Positions 36,290 through 49,587 of a stretch of DNA of 64,000 nucleotides are shown here, piece by piece (position 1 is the first letter of the stretch; the number at the start of each line of letters is the position of its first letter). The DNA lies in NCBI RefSeq assembly GCF_008831285.2, contig NC_045139.1, positions 19,422,892-19,486,891 on the forward strand. Reading direction: 5' to 3'. The position numbers and the translations under genes are program-made. The notes beneath the pieces were generated by a model, which saw only the letters and a list, made by a program, of their open reading frames with translations, was not told where the DNA came from and did not search any database. The DNA is from Nymphaea colorata (lineage: Eukaryota > Streptophyta > Magnoliopsida > Nymphaeales > Nymphaeaceae).

Positions 36290-36373
36290 TGCGATGTTGG
36301 CTCGGTTCAATCAGAAAACACTGCTCAGAACAGCTGAGTCGTGTACTTTGATTGAGCCGTGCCAATATCACAG
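36290..36373 (+). ncRNA. MIR171: MicroRNA171 precursor hairpin
   Basis: The mature 21-mer lies on the 3' arm at 36349-36369 and begins TGATTGAGCCGTGCCAAT, the conserved miR171 sequence of the GCCGTG (171b/c) type. The 5' arm GATGTTGGCTCGGTTCAATC (36293-36312) pairs with it: of 21 positions, 18 are Watson-Crick, two are G-U and one is U-U. The likely star strand is about 36295-36315. The loop adds stems ACAC/GTGT (36318-36321 with 36341-36344) and CTCAG/CTGAG (36324-36328 with 36334-36338). In plants miR171 directs cleavage of GRAS-domain HAM/SCL6 transcripts and so acts in meristem and chlorophyll control. The transcription start and any intron of the primary transcript cannot be fixed here; a CT-rich block upstream is a plausible promoter. 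Confidence 0.95.
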
Positions 36374-39300
36374 TACTTGTCTCTCTCTCTCTCTCTCTCC
36401 ATTACAGGGAAGTGCAGAATTAGACAGACCGCCCCCTCGTTCTCACATTGACGTTGTTTTCATCGTTTTTCTTTCTTCTTTTTTCGCACTTTCTTACGCT
36501 CTTTTTGCAGGTTTCTTTCTTGAAGATCAACGTGTTAAGTTCTTTTTGCTGTTCCTGTGTCTCAAGAAGGGTTGAGCTGCCTGCAGAGAATAACTTTTTT
36601 GTTGCCATCTTCACTATCCTCTCAACGGACGAAGAGAGACAGGGAGAGAGCGAGAGGAAATAAATGAGGGGGGTGAGGGACGGAGGGTCTCTTTAATGAG
36701 GGTAGTAAATGTTATTCGGCGCGGTTGAAAGAATAGAAACTGTCGGCATTTAAACAAAGGTGACCACGCATTTATAATGGCAGTCAGACAAAGATTCCTC
36801 TACTGCAGACCCTCATTACTTCCACCAGTAACTCCCTTTCTTCCTCTCCCTCTCTCTCTCTCTCACGCACACATTTACTCACTTGTTTAAAAGTCTTTTT
36901 GGAATTAAAGACTACTCACACTTACTGGCTGTTTCTACCTCTTTCTTGATGATGACAAGAAGTTCTTAGTTGCTACCGAACAAGCGAATGCTCTCGCTTT
37001 TACCTTTCCTTGAGTTGCTTTTCACACCTCTTCATTGCCGTGTAGGACGAAGGTGGTTGATACGTAAAGAAGAAAACTTGGTGCAGTTACAGGGGTTGGT
37101 GAGGAAGATGCATGATGCAATCCTTTTGAGGAACGAAGTCTTAATTACGCTGTCGCGTCATAGTCTGTTTCTAATCCAGACTGAAACTCTGCTTTATGAA
37201 TCTTCCAACTCGGTTGTTGGTTCATCTCTCTGCTTACAGCTTGGAACGTTATGGTTGGACTTGGGCAACTCTTCGAATCCTTGAGCTTGAATGCTTTAAT
37301 TCTTTTGTCTACTTCCAACTCCGTTTGTTGTTGGTATGCCCATGTAGCAAAAGTTGCAACTTTCAGTTGATGCATTTGCCAATTCAAGCTCTTCTTTTCC
37401 CTGCAGCGTCGTTAAAAATATCAAATTAGTTACATTATCAAATCTAGAAATCTTTTGAAAAAAAGTCGTCCTTCTTCCTTTTTTTTTTCCTCCATCTGCT
37501 TTCACCACCCACTTTTCTGGTGACTTGTGTAACGCGTCGTGACGTATAACATTCCATTTAGTACAAGCCCCACTTTAATCTGGTTCATGCCATGAGTACT
37601 TAGCTAAAGAATTCAAAGTATCTACTCACATTATTTCAGATACTGGTAAGAACCGATCTTGAAACCCATAAATTATTACATCTTTTTCCTCTTGGAGGAT
37701 GAGGAACCCTTCAAGAAGAAAAACCTTGAGTGAGCCCCGATCATCAGGGCCTATGAAGAGAACGCCATGTTTCAAAACATGGTGCAATTTGTCAAGCTTG
37801 CATCTGCAGTTGCATTGGTTCACTAATATAAAGCAAAGCATACACACTTGGAGCCTTCTCATTGTTTCTTTTTCACATTCTGTAGTTAGATCACGAGACA
37901 AGAAGATCAGGAAAAAGCACTAATGCTAGGAACATTTGATAAACCTCTTACATAGCAAGTTAATCACTCTCACACTTTCCATTGGTAGGGCAACATATAA
38001 TTGTCTCTTAACATAGATCACATTCGATCCCTGCAGCATATGTACCTTTCTCATTGTCCCTCGCATGTTTCTTTGATAATCCATTGCCTGGCATATTAAG
38101 CATAATCCTTCCAATGCGGACCTAACCAATCATAGGCCCAAACTCAACCTCTTTTAACTTGGTCTCTACTCAGCCCCTTAAACGTAAGGACATATACAGC
38201 TCTTATTGGCACATACATAACCAAGTCCACCATTTGGGCAAGATTGGAGACCAATGGATGAGGATAAAAGGTAGGATACTTGAGCACTCAACTGATGGCA
38301 GAATGAAATACTCCTCTTGCCCACCCAAAATACCATGCGAGAATCCTAATTTGAGAATCAAAACAGGCTCTTTCACCGTAGTTTTCATGTTAAAACCAGG
38401 TTTGTCACATTCGTTACACGTGATCCGGAGAAGAGAATTCTCTTCTAATGCGGGTACGATGATGAACAGAGCGTAGGACCTTAGAGTGTAAAAGCTTCAC
38501 CTAGATTAATGCTCTGACACCTTGGTCGGCCTCTCTCACATTTAAAAGAAAGAAGTTAGATTTCTGCTTTTAAGAGTTGCGTTGGGCTCGAGCTGCAGTG
38601 GCAAATTTCAAATGTTTTCAAACGCTGCAGTTGATGAATCACAATTAGACAAAATAAACAAACATCAAACCGCATAATTCTTTTGTTGGTCCTCGTTGGC
38701 AAACTAGGATTAGGCAGATGCTTGTATCCTAAGCCACAAATCGTTAACTATTAGCCTCTTTTAATGGCATCCATATATCTGCCTCCTACCCAAATAGTGA
38801 AAGCTCTTGTTCATGGAGTCAAGAGACTTGGGTGCAGATAAAAGAAAACTCTACAATTGCAACTCGCAAGCTCTTGATCATCTGTTATCTTCAAGTAAAA
38901 GCTCTGCTAGTTCGTATAATCAACGTCTCCTTATTGCATCACATCTCATCGCTTCAATAAGTGTTCTTTGTTTTTTGATTCTTTCAACAAAAGAATCTGA
39001 ACGTATAATACTATTGCTCTGCATTATTATTGATGATGGCTAACAGAAAATGAGTACGAGGAAAGATTTCGAAAAGATGCATCACATGAAGTTTGCAAGA
39101 GCGAATAGCAATAGTACTAACGTATTAAATACGCTAGAGGGGCGAGTATGCAGATTGTATTTATTTTTGCAAAATAAATATATTTCTACGATTGATATTT
39201 AATTAGACCGAGGAATCAAAAGGAAAACCCATCTCGGGAATGCGAATCGTTAATCAGCCAGACTTAACCGGTTCCCTTCTTCTCATAGTAACCTTGGTGT

Positions 39301-40791
39301 TTAGATGGAAAGAAGCTTACATTTAAACCTATACAATCTAATGATTTTATGAAGGCCAATCCACATATGGACATTGTTATCTACAAATTTCGGAGTATGA
39401 AAAATATTCATATTGCTGCATGCATTGGGCTGCGTGTAAGAGGCTGGAGAATCCGGACGGCCAGAGAAATCTACGTCATGTACTCATGTGCTCAACCGGT
39501 CCCAAGGAACGGCCTTTTCACCCTTTTTCTCTATTTTTTGTTTTTTCTTAAGCAAAATTAATCACCTTCAACCTATGGTTAATGGATTTTAGAGATTGTT
39601 GGGAACCTAGAAAACCAGTCCAAACATTAGACAGTTTTTACTCATTTCTTATATATACAATTTACCTTCTTGAGGCAGAGCGAGGCCAAGCACTTGCTAT
39701 GGTAAAACAAGGTTCTGCTCAGACACTACGATTTCCATGGTATTGTTGAAAAGAATAATTATGTAACCAGAACATGCTTACAAACATGTAAATGGACATG
39801 AAACTCCTTTTTTTGGGATATGTACAATGAATTTTAAAACCAAACGGATGGCTAATCCACACATTTAAAACATCAATTTTTATAAGCCAAACGGATGACT
39901 AATCCACATACTTAAAACAACAATTTTTATATATTCATAATGTTATGGACGTAGAAATGATATATCATAAAAAACGAACCAGTCCCAATTTTTTCATCCT
40001 CTTCTCCCTCTCTCTCTCTTTCTTTACAGTCATCCATCTCGCTACAGGATTTGTAGGTTTCAGAAAGCGATTTTACTCATTTTCCACATATGTGTGTGTG
40101 TGTGTGTGTACGCGAGTGTTAAACTGCAGGTTCAGTAGGCTGGGTGCTGTAAGAAGACATACGGAAGACTGAAATGTTCAATGTTCTAGGCTTCTTAAAG
40201 AGTTGGTACATAACAAAATATAAACAAATCATTCTGCAGTTATTACATTTGCAAGCCTATACACCTCATCTTGGAAATAATTACATTGATTGAATTTGAG
40301 ATTTTTGGAAGGATGACAAGAGAGATGGAGACGATGCACTTGAATGTCATAAATCATCCATTTTTTGTAGCTCTTCATGGGATTACCTAGAGACCTGCCA
40401 TCGTAGATGAGGATAAAACTCAGTATGGAGTATGGTCCTCCACAATGTGAACTAAAAAATAACAGCATTGCTCACATAGTGATCATAGTAGTACCCTAAA
40501 AAAACATATTTACATGGGTAACAAACAAAATGTTACATGATAAGACAAAAAATCCGTACATTTATGTGTCAATAACAATAAAATGTAAAAGTGGACTAAA
40601 GGTCATGATTTTTTCAGAAAAACTATGACATATCAATAAATTCTGGCCGAGGCTTTTTAGAACATCAATCAACGTGGGTAAAAGAAAAAAAAGACTTCAG
40701 ATATGCCATTTGGAATATAGTAACTAATGATAACACTATGTGAAACGAACGAAGATAAAAAAAGTTTGGGTGCCACATAGATCTGCTAATG
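36374..40791. other. Intergenic region downstream of MIR171
   Basis: A (CT)n run directly follows the hairpin (36380-36398), and the rest of the primary miR171 transcript probably lies in the first kilobase. A 47-base segment starting CCAAACGGATG is tandemly duplicated at 39840-39886 and 39887-39933. A (GT)n tract lies at 40089-40110. I see no protein gene. A further 3' exon of the minus-strand DUF21 gene could lie at the right-hand end. Confidence 0.5.
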
Positions 40792-43700
40792 TTACACCAC
40801 TGATAAATAAACATGTAACAGCCATGGTCCACTTACTTGAATGGAAGACGGTGATAAACGACCTTGCACTGCATTGTTCACTGGCGAAGATGTGACAGAC
40901 TTGTCGGGAGAGAAAGTCTGAGTAGGTCGCTGGCCTGGCACACGAACATAAGAGGAAGTGGGTGACTGCGATGGAGGAGATTGATTATAAGAGGAAAGTG
41001 GTGAAGCCCCTGGAGTTCTGCGTGGTAATGAAGGAAACTGTGCAGCTTTAGGTGATTTCGGTGATGATTTTCTTGGAGGCAGCATATTGATTGTGATCCT
41101 GTAAGCAAATGAGATTCCCTTATCACGCAAAATGCATAGTTTAACTGGAGAAAGGCTAGAAGAGAAGCAGCAGAACTCACTTGTTGTGGACGTCAACGTA
41201 TTCATCGGTTTCATCTAATATCTCCTCCTGCATGAGCAAGAAAAGTACTGTGCTTGAAGAGGGTATGACAACACAATAAAGTTCTAGATTCATGGTTGGA
41301 GAGGGCGTTTTGTTCAGAAGAAAATTGTGCTCTTAGAACACGTTTCCAAAATGTCATGTTCTTATTCCAAAACATATGGTCCGATTATGGATATTGCTCC
41401 TACTAAAAGCAACAATCAAATGTTGGACATTATAACCACATTCCTTGAAACAAGAACCTGGTGTTTTTGAAACATTCATTTTATGAACATATGTACACCA
41501 ACTTCCAAACACACAATATTCTTCCCACAAAATGCCCTCGTAGATGCATACAAAAGAGAAACAAATACGGTAGTAGCAAACTCAGTCCCATGATCTTGCA
41601 AAAAAAAAAAAAAGGATTCCTTGACCAGACAAATATGAAACTGGTTAACACATAGTCCTGCATTCTTAACTCTAAATGCATCATCATGTTCTCTATGGAA
41701 TATTCCTGACGTTCTTTTTTCATTTTATCAAGCATTAAACATGAGATTGCAAAAAACCTTCTAACCAACACAATAGATGATATATCCAGTTAGACCTTAA
41801 AACAATCAGAATAGCGGAAAGTCCATAAATATAGGAAGTGTGCACTAAAGCAGACAGACAAAAGATGAACACACATAATTTAAAGGTGTTATCCAGTTAA
41901 TCTCCACCAATATAGCATAGTATTACTATCAATCAATTCAAGATATCTCATATTTATCTAGTGGTTATAACGATTACACTTTTGCCAGGCAAGTTCATGG
42001 CACCAATTACTATCTACTCATTTTCCTTCTGTGGAGAACCTTGAGGAGCAGATGACATAATACAAAATATAGAATAAGAAACAATACTGAAAAAAAAAAC
42101 TGGTTTTCTAGTGCCATTTTGCAACAAAATACCCTACCTTAAGCATACCTTTTTCAGTCAATTCCACGGTATAAATGATAGTAATGAAATCCCATTTTTA
42201 ATAAAATTTTTGTAATATCTATTCAATTTTCTTTCTGTGAGAAACCTTGAGAAGTAGTCAACATATAGAACATGGAAAAAGAAACAATACCGAAAGCAAA
42301 TAAACACTACTTTCAACAATTTGCACTTTATCTGGCATTCTGTTGGCATTTGAAAATATCTAGACAAAATATGAGTATCAAAAGGTTTGCCATATTTAGG
42401 ATTATGATACCTTACTAGAATATATCAATACCAAGAAGAAAAGAATATTGGCATGTGATTTCTTGTGGGTGATACTGATAGTTCCGTGGCTCAATAATTC
42501 CAAGAATACTCAATCCACGTACAATGACATGAAAAAAAATATTTGTTTGGACATTTCAGTCGAGCATACCTGTAATAGTTCCTCCATAACATCCTCCATC
42601 GTTATTATTCCAATAACTTCCTCATCTTCTGGGAAACTGGGAAGGGATTCCGAATTGACATCAAGAATGTCATTTTCACCAGCTCGTTCCCATTTTCTTG
42701 GTTGCACAGCCGTTTCTCCATGCCTTTCTGTACCAACTTTTGATGCAGGGCTGCGCATTCCAGTTGTACTAGGATACCCTGAGCATACAGTAATTTGTTC
42801 AAGTTGAGTAGATCGAGACCCATCTGCAAAATCAAATCATCAATGGGTTAAAAAAATGCATCGTCTCCAATGTGAGAAAAAAAATCACCCTTCATAGATG
42901 TCTTACTATGACAGAAAAGTAGACTGTGTGCAAAAAAAGGCAAAACCATATGTGGCTGGAGTACTCTGATAATGATAAAGCTCTATTCATCTTGCTGACA
43001 GTTGTTTCAATTTTCTCATCATGAAAAGTACTTTTGAGAGGTCAACTGAGGTAGCAATTCGTGTATCAAACATACATACAATCAAACTAACTGCTCTCCC
43101 CTCCCAACCACCACCACCATCGAATATATGATGAAGTCTCTGTGGATCAAGTTAGTCCAGATCTTGTTTTATTAAGAGAAAATATCATCATACAATCAGA
43201 TTTGATCTAACTGTGTTGACCTAATCAGCTCAGGCCTGATAACCACAAATGTCATTTACAAGTGATTTTCATTTCCAAGGAAGAGCATAAATGATAGTAA
43301 TGGTACATCACCTTTCTTTTTATGTGCTAAAGTTTATGCATATCTGAACCTTACAATTGAATCTGATGAAAACCTAGATGGCACACTTTAAGTGCAGCTT
43401 CTTCTGTGTTTGCATGTGCACATCCATTTTTCCTACCTGCCTCAAGAGAATGTGAATTCATAGGCAGTTTCATCCAATACTCCCTGCCATTCATTGCCTT
43501 TAGGCATGATATTCACATGTTGCAGATGTTCACTATAGCCTCGTATTTGTCAATATTGAGAATAAAACTCAGTTGGACCAGCCTATCGGCATCAACATGA
43601 ATTTTTATACACCAGGCAGAGGCACTTCATTGCACGATCATGCAGATAGTACTTACATTGTCTCACACAAGTTCTTGTTATCCTCTGTTATAATTGTAAT

Positions 43701-46700
43701 AATCATCAATTCTCTCCTTTGCAATGGTTTTCAGTAAGATTATGTGGACTTTCAAATTAAGAGAATTCCTCCATTATAAAAAAAGGACATGGAGTTCTGG
43801 TTTTCTAACTTTAGGATAGAATATTCTTAAAGAAGGTGTTAGCATGTTTCTGAAGAAAAATATCAAATATGCAACACATTGGGCAATTCTGTTTTTGCAT
43901 GAAAAGAACATCTGCATCTATATACTATCACTATTAAATAGTGATAGGGTCTTAATCCTTACCATGAATTGCCTTCCCCTCAATGTCCCTTCTTTTCTTA
44001 TTGATGCCAACCCTACTCTCTAGCATCCTGGTTCTCCCGTTTATGTTTTCTGTGGGCTCCATTGTATCTTTGGAACATTTGACAACCACAGCCATGTGAC
44101 TATGGCCCTTCTGAAATTCATTTAGTAAGGAGTAAAGTGGCAGATACTCACGTACCCTATCAAAGAACAGATAATTAATTGTTTTCTATTTATTGTACCA
44201 CAAAAAAGGTAAAATTAAAATTACAGTTCAATTTACTTTTAACATATGTAATAAGAGAGTATACATCATGAAGAAAAATATCCATGCCCTAATAGGAGAG
44301 TAATTTATCTTAATTGTTATCATTGCTACATTGGTTTCACAGATGATATAGCAGACCTGTCGTCGGATTTCTTAACAAAAATCTACGTTACCAGCATAAA
44401 GTATCATTGGTTCTAGCAAGAGTAAGTTTTAGTAATAAGAAACCTTCTATATAGCCTACAAACATTCAAATATTATGAACAAAATTCCACCAGACCACAA
44501 AGATGGCAAGCACAACAGCTTTACGAGTAAGAATAAAAGTGGACAAATTTATAAAGAGGCTTCAAGGAAGGAAAAAAGGAGGAACCAGTTGGACAAATCT
44601 CACTAGCCTTAAGGTCACCTTATTAGAGATCCAAAAGCCCAGCCAACACTGTGTGGAAATGCCCAAAAGAGGCATCAATGGAGCGTGGCACCTTGCTTTT
44701 GGAAAATACGAGAAGCTAGGTCATTGTTGGTCCAATGTATGTCTCACAGTTCTCAAATCCGTAAGATTATATGAAAAAGAACATACAACAGCATATGAAG
44801 ATATAATACAATAAACAAAATAAGAATGACTTTCTGATCTACCTAGGTATCTTCCGGATAGTAACACTCCTAATAGGAACTTCATCTTCAGGGCGACAAG
44901 TAATTAGATTTTTTACCTGAAAACAAAAGGAAAGGTGAACAGATAGTGTGCAAGCACAATTTACTAATTTAGCACACATTTGCTCTTGCAGCATCCAGCA
45001 TCTTAAATAAAAAAGGATATTGAAATCATATAAAAGAAAAAACTTACAAGAATAAGTCCAACAACGTTAGTAGGATTTCCAGAGTATATAGGTACGCGAC
45101 TGTGACCTCGAGTCATTATCATACCCATTGTTTGCCTGAACAAATAATAGTTTTAAGAGCATGAAAAGGAAAAAATGTAGTGAAAAGTGAAGTATCCATT
45201 AGGTATCACAATACATGTCCAGTTTGGAGTTTATATCGAGAGAGAAAGTCTCAGCTATTGGTGTCATTGCATCTTTGGCAGTCTTCTGTGTTAGATCCAA
45301 CGCCCCGCTAATTATTGTTGTTTCATCATGAGTCAATTCACCTCCTTTTCCTGCCTACAGACAAGGACCATATATCAGAATTCCATTTGAGCATCTACCT
45401 AGACACTTTCTCTATTTCTGATATGCCAGTGCCGGTACAGTCACAAATAACAGCTGGTATGCAAGGATTGCCTAAATGCCAACCAGCTGCAGGATTATGA
45501 CCAATTGATCATTACGACTTCTAATGCGGTTCATTGCTAGTTACAGTTTGGCTTTACTCGTCCAGAAGATTAGGCAACCACTTACTAACAATTTTGAAAT
45601 CCAATGCTAACCTGTGATGGCAATCAACCTAGACCATTTGTGTTCATACTTGTTTTAAGTAATCTGGTGTCCTGGAGACAATTCAGCAAGAAGAAGTAAA
45701 CTCAAGATACAGAATCAAGATGTGTCCATCAGAAATACAGCAACATGTCCAATCTTGAAGGACACAGTTATCAAACAAAAAAAATGACTTTTTCACTAGA
45801 GAAAAGAAAATAACAATAAGGAGACATATCAACACAAAAACTTGTCAAGTTAGAGAACTGTTTCCAATAATCAACTAGTGTCTATAGCATGCTCATGACT
45901 GCCACAATTTCCATATATCAACAACTTAACCACATTTTACTTAGAAGCATTTGGAGTTTCCAATCTTGAAGGACACAGTTATCAAACAAAAAAGATGACT
46001 TTTCACTGGAGAAAAGAAAATAACAATAAGGAGACATATCAACACAAAAACTTTTCAAGTTAGAGAACTGTTTCCAATAATCAACTAGTGTCTATACTCT
46101 ATAGCATGCTCATGACTGCCACAATTTCCATATACCAACAACTTAGCCACATTTTACTTAGAAGCGTTTGGAGTTTCGTAGAGCATAGCAGCACCTTAGT
46201 TGTCTTAACATGTGCACGCCAACATGGTATTCATTACAACAATTACAGGTGAGCTAACACCATTTTAGATGATTGACGTACCTTTTAAACAAAAACCTAC
46301 ACAAATCCAGGTCTAAGGCTTTAATGGTATGGGAATCGGTTCCACCTTAAAAACTTGCTTTGCTACTACACATTTCATTCAAATATTGAACACTGAAACA
46401 AATTCTTCCCAACAGTTACATGTGTGCTTTACACCTCCTAATATGAATCTACATTCTTAAAATGGAAAAGGAAAAAGAAAAAATAACGGGAAACATAAGA
46501 CCAAATCAAGGCCTGTTAATACCAAGTTTCTTTCAAATATTGAGCTAAATAAATTCTTCGGGTTGCTGCAAAGAAAACATCAATAACAGTGAAAAAAAAT
46601 TGGAGATTTACCTCATTTCCATGCATATCAACAAGCGTCTTCAACTCAGCTCTTCTCAGAAGTACAAAATGTCCCTTTCCCAGCAGCCAGTCCAACAACT

Positions 46701-49587
46701 GCATAGATTAAGAAAGCTAAAACCTTTTTAACATTTTGAGCAATAACCTAGAGGAAGGACACCATTTAATGAAAATCTCCAAAACAAAGTAAAATGCATT
46801 GGTGTGATAGTTGTTCTGATGATAAATGATTCAAGAAGGTGGGGGAAAAAGGGAATGGAGCATTATATCAAGTCACAGAACTAAGACACAAGCCTGACAC
46901 AACCTCAAACAAAATGAAGACAATAAAATTGTTCTAAGTGAAAAAAAAAAAACTTTAATGGCAAGCTAGGAAAATAAAATACTTTAAGCACATACTTGTA
47001 GACAAGGACCCAGAATTCTGATACTCTAAAAATCCTAACATTCATAAAATCCTGGTTTTACAATTCATTGCTTCACACCTGTCTTCAATTTCTTTTCAAA
47101 CTTCAGGATTTTTGCCAACCTCAGATAAGAAAAATGCTGATGACAGACTATATTCAAACTGCTATTAGCAGCAGACCTATTTCCATCAATAATAGATAAA
47201 TAATGAAAGGCGGTACCGGTGCAGCTCTCCATGAAAGGAAGCAAGTGCACTCACTATAGCGCACAAATAAAAAGAAAGGTGTGAGAAGTATCTATGTTTC
47301 TTCAACTGCTGAATGCATGCTCAGAAATATTATATAAATATTTAAAATGGATGTTTGTTTCCTCAAATGCTTCTATTAAAACCTTAGCCTGACTAAAAAT
47401 TGTGGTTATCAAACATTTGACACTCCATGATGCAACTGAGAAGCCAAAACTGAACAATCTTCAAAAAAATTTGCTCCTGAAAAATAGGTTTAACAATTTT
47501 GAACTTGGAGGGATAATATTGGACCTGGAGTTTGTGAAATAAGTGTAGCATCCCAGAGGGGTTCATTTGTTTTGCAACAAAATAAAGAAGGATCCATAAT
47601 GAGTCGGATGGGTGCCAGTACCTGGCTGGTGCTAATCCCAAATTCCAGGGATAGTGTAAAGTCCCTGTTCACCAGTATCTAACCTGAATGACACATAGGT
47701 AGAAACATGGCTTTGAGATACCCAACTCAAAACAGAGTTACTTGTAATTCCAAGTAAAATTATATTTAAGCTCTCCTGCTATACAACCTGGAAAGAGCAT
47801 CCATTTTCTCAACTCAGTATATCTGCCTGCACTCTCTAGCAGATTGTTTTGCATAGTAACAACACTGGCTACAAACTTTTTGTCAATACATTGCCTGTCA
47901 AACACAACCAAATATGGAATGTGGAGGTATACAACTGATATTGATATTAGCTCACTTGAAGCATAATAAAATTGGTGATAGATTGGTACTGGACCCTTGT
48001 GTCATATTCCAGAAGAATATTGACAAGATGTCAAATATGAAACTCATGTTTTCTAGTTCTTCTACCTCTTACCTTTTTCTTAAGATATACCAAAGGGAGC
48101 AAATCCATTGGTAAGTTCAGTTATGTGCTCTGGGTTAGATAATAAGTAAAGATTCTGGAATCTTTACTATGAAAAAAAAAAAAAACCATCCGTCAAAACC
48201 AAATGATGCAATATTAGCTTGCATTAACGTGGATCACTGGTAATTAATTGAAGAAGACTTCTATGCGTTGAGATAATGCATGCCAGCCTTTATTTGCCGC
48301 CTGAGATAGCATTTACTGCTCTTTGCAATTGCTAACGTGTGAACAAAATCCACTTTCAGTACACATCTATCAACACATTGCTCATAGACAAGTATTTATA
48401 GAATTTAAGGATAGGTCTCTTATGAAGAATCAAAAGAACCAACAAAGAAAGAGTAGCAAATAGCCTGTGCAACAATTAAGGCACATCAATTGTACTTCAA
48501 AGAATTGAAACATAGAATAATACAGCAAAGACAATGCACTGGTAAGTCGATATACCTTACTGATTGGATATGTGATGGGCAGGAAGATCAACAGAAGCAC
48601 ACGAACAACAGAAGCAAGCTTCGCACCAATTTTCAATCCATAACGAGAGCACACTGCCTGAGGAATAATCTGGAACAACCCTATTTTTCACCAGTTTAGT
48701 CATGATTTTTCCCATATTCTAAAGTTTTTAAATTATCACGATATATGGAAGGTAGCTCAGATTTTGCTATCTCACAGCATTTGCAAACCCGCAATAAATA
48801 TTTTCTCATAGTATTCGAAACCACAGGCTATATTTGTTTGTCAAATAATTCATAATGAAAGTGAAAACCATGGGAAGAGGAAAATACCTCCCCAAATGCC
48901 AGAATCAAAGTCACTGACATCAAGATCGCACCCCAAGCGGGAAGAAGTGCATCAAGAAATATGGGGAGCGCCTGAACACATTAAAAAAATAACATACTAC
49001 GTCAACGATTAAAAAGAACAAAGAGAGCCCACCATGGGGACAACAAACCGGTTGCATTTTCTTACTTCCATTGCCAAAGAGTTGCAAACAAGCAACGTAC
49101 AAAGGAGCAGATGCTGATTCTTTACAACCGGAAGTATCTTCGCTGCAAAAAGCTCCAAACAAAACCACCAAAATTAGAAAGCTAACAAAATCTTGTCTGT
49201 ACTAAAATTTTCAAAGCCGAACAGCGGAACACGAGAAATCTAGACATGCACTTCCACTGCAATGATCCAACCGCACCACCAAAAGACCGAACACAATCAG
49301 CAAAATTGACAAAAATACAGAATAAGTGTAGGACCTTAAAATTCAGGCGATAACAATGAAAAATCACAAGAGAAAAGGACGAAAAAAAAAAGCCAAGAAC
49401 TAAAACCTGCATGTTTCCTGTCCTGGGGTTTGCCTGCCTTCATCAAGACTTCAAGATCGACGAGGCTCAATGACATGAGGCCCAGGGTAAGTCCGGACAT
49501 CAACCCGGCGAAGAGTACCAACCCTGTGCAAGTGAGAAGGTACACCCAGAACATGGGTTTGCAGCAAGGGACATCGTTGGCTGCCAT
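40792..49587 (-). CDS. DUF21/CNNM membrane protein with CBS domains, twelve exons
   Basis: A member of the CNNM/CorC family, plant 'CBS-DUF21' branch, linked to Mg2+ homeostasis at cell or vacuolar membranes. Exons on the minus strand: 49587-49407, 49142-49066, 48971-48888, 48669-48556, 46698-46612, 45354-45215, 45135-45048, 44916-44843, 44156-43963, 42823-42570, 41227-41181 and 41098-40792, all in phase, giving 548 residues as modelled. The DUF21 region (about 10-180) has four hydrophobic segments, with [40 protein letters not shown] and [33 protein letters not shown] (from 182) leads into a CBS pair: [40 protein letters not shown] and [28 protein letters not shown] starts a Pro/Ser-rich tail. 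By recall it is most like Arabidopsis At1g47330. The frame runs upstream of the ATG at 49587 only through a TTG. The last exon contains a strong donor (GTAAGT) 14 codons before the stop, so the true C-terminus may be different. Confidence 0.92.
45750..46177. repeat. Tandem duplication of about 211 bp in intron 5 of the DUF21 gene
   Basis: Copy 1 at 45750-45960 and copy 2 at 45961-46177 both start CAATCTTGAAGGACACAG and end TTTGGAGTTTC. They differ at only a few bases plus a short TATACTC-type insertion in copy 2. High similarity implies a recent event. It is non-coding. Confidence 0.95.

Noticed and set aside
44503..44814. ATG-started plus-strand frame of 103 codons
   Set aside because: It lies antisense in intron 8 of the DUF21 gene, matches no family I know, and is Lys/Thr-rich as chance frames in AT-rich DNA often are.
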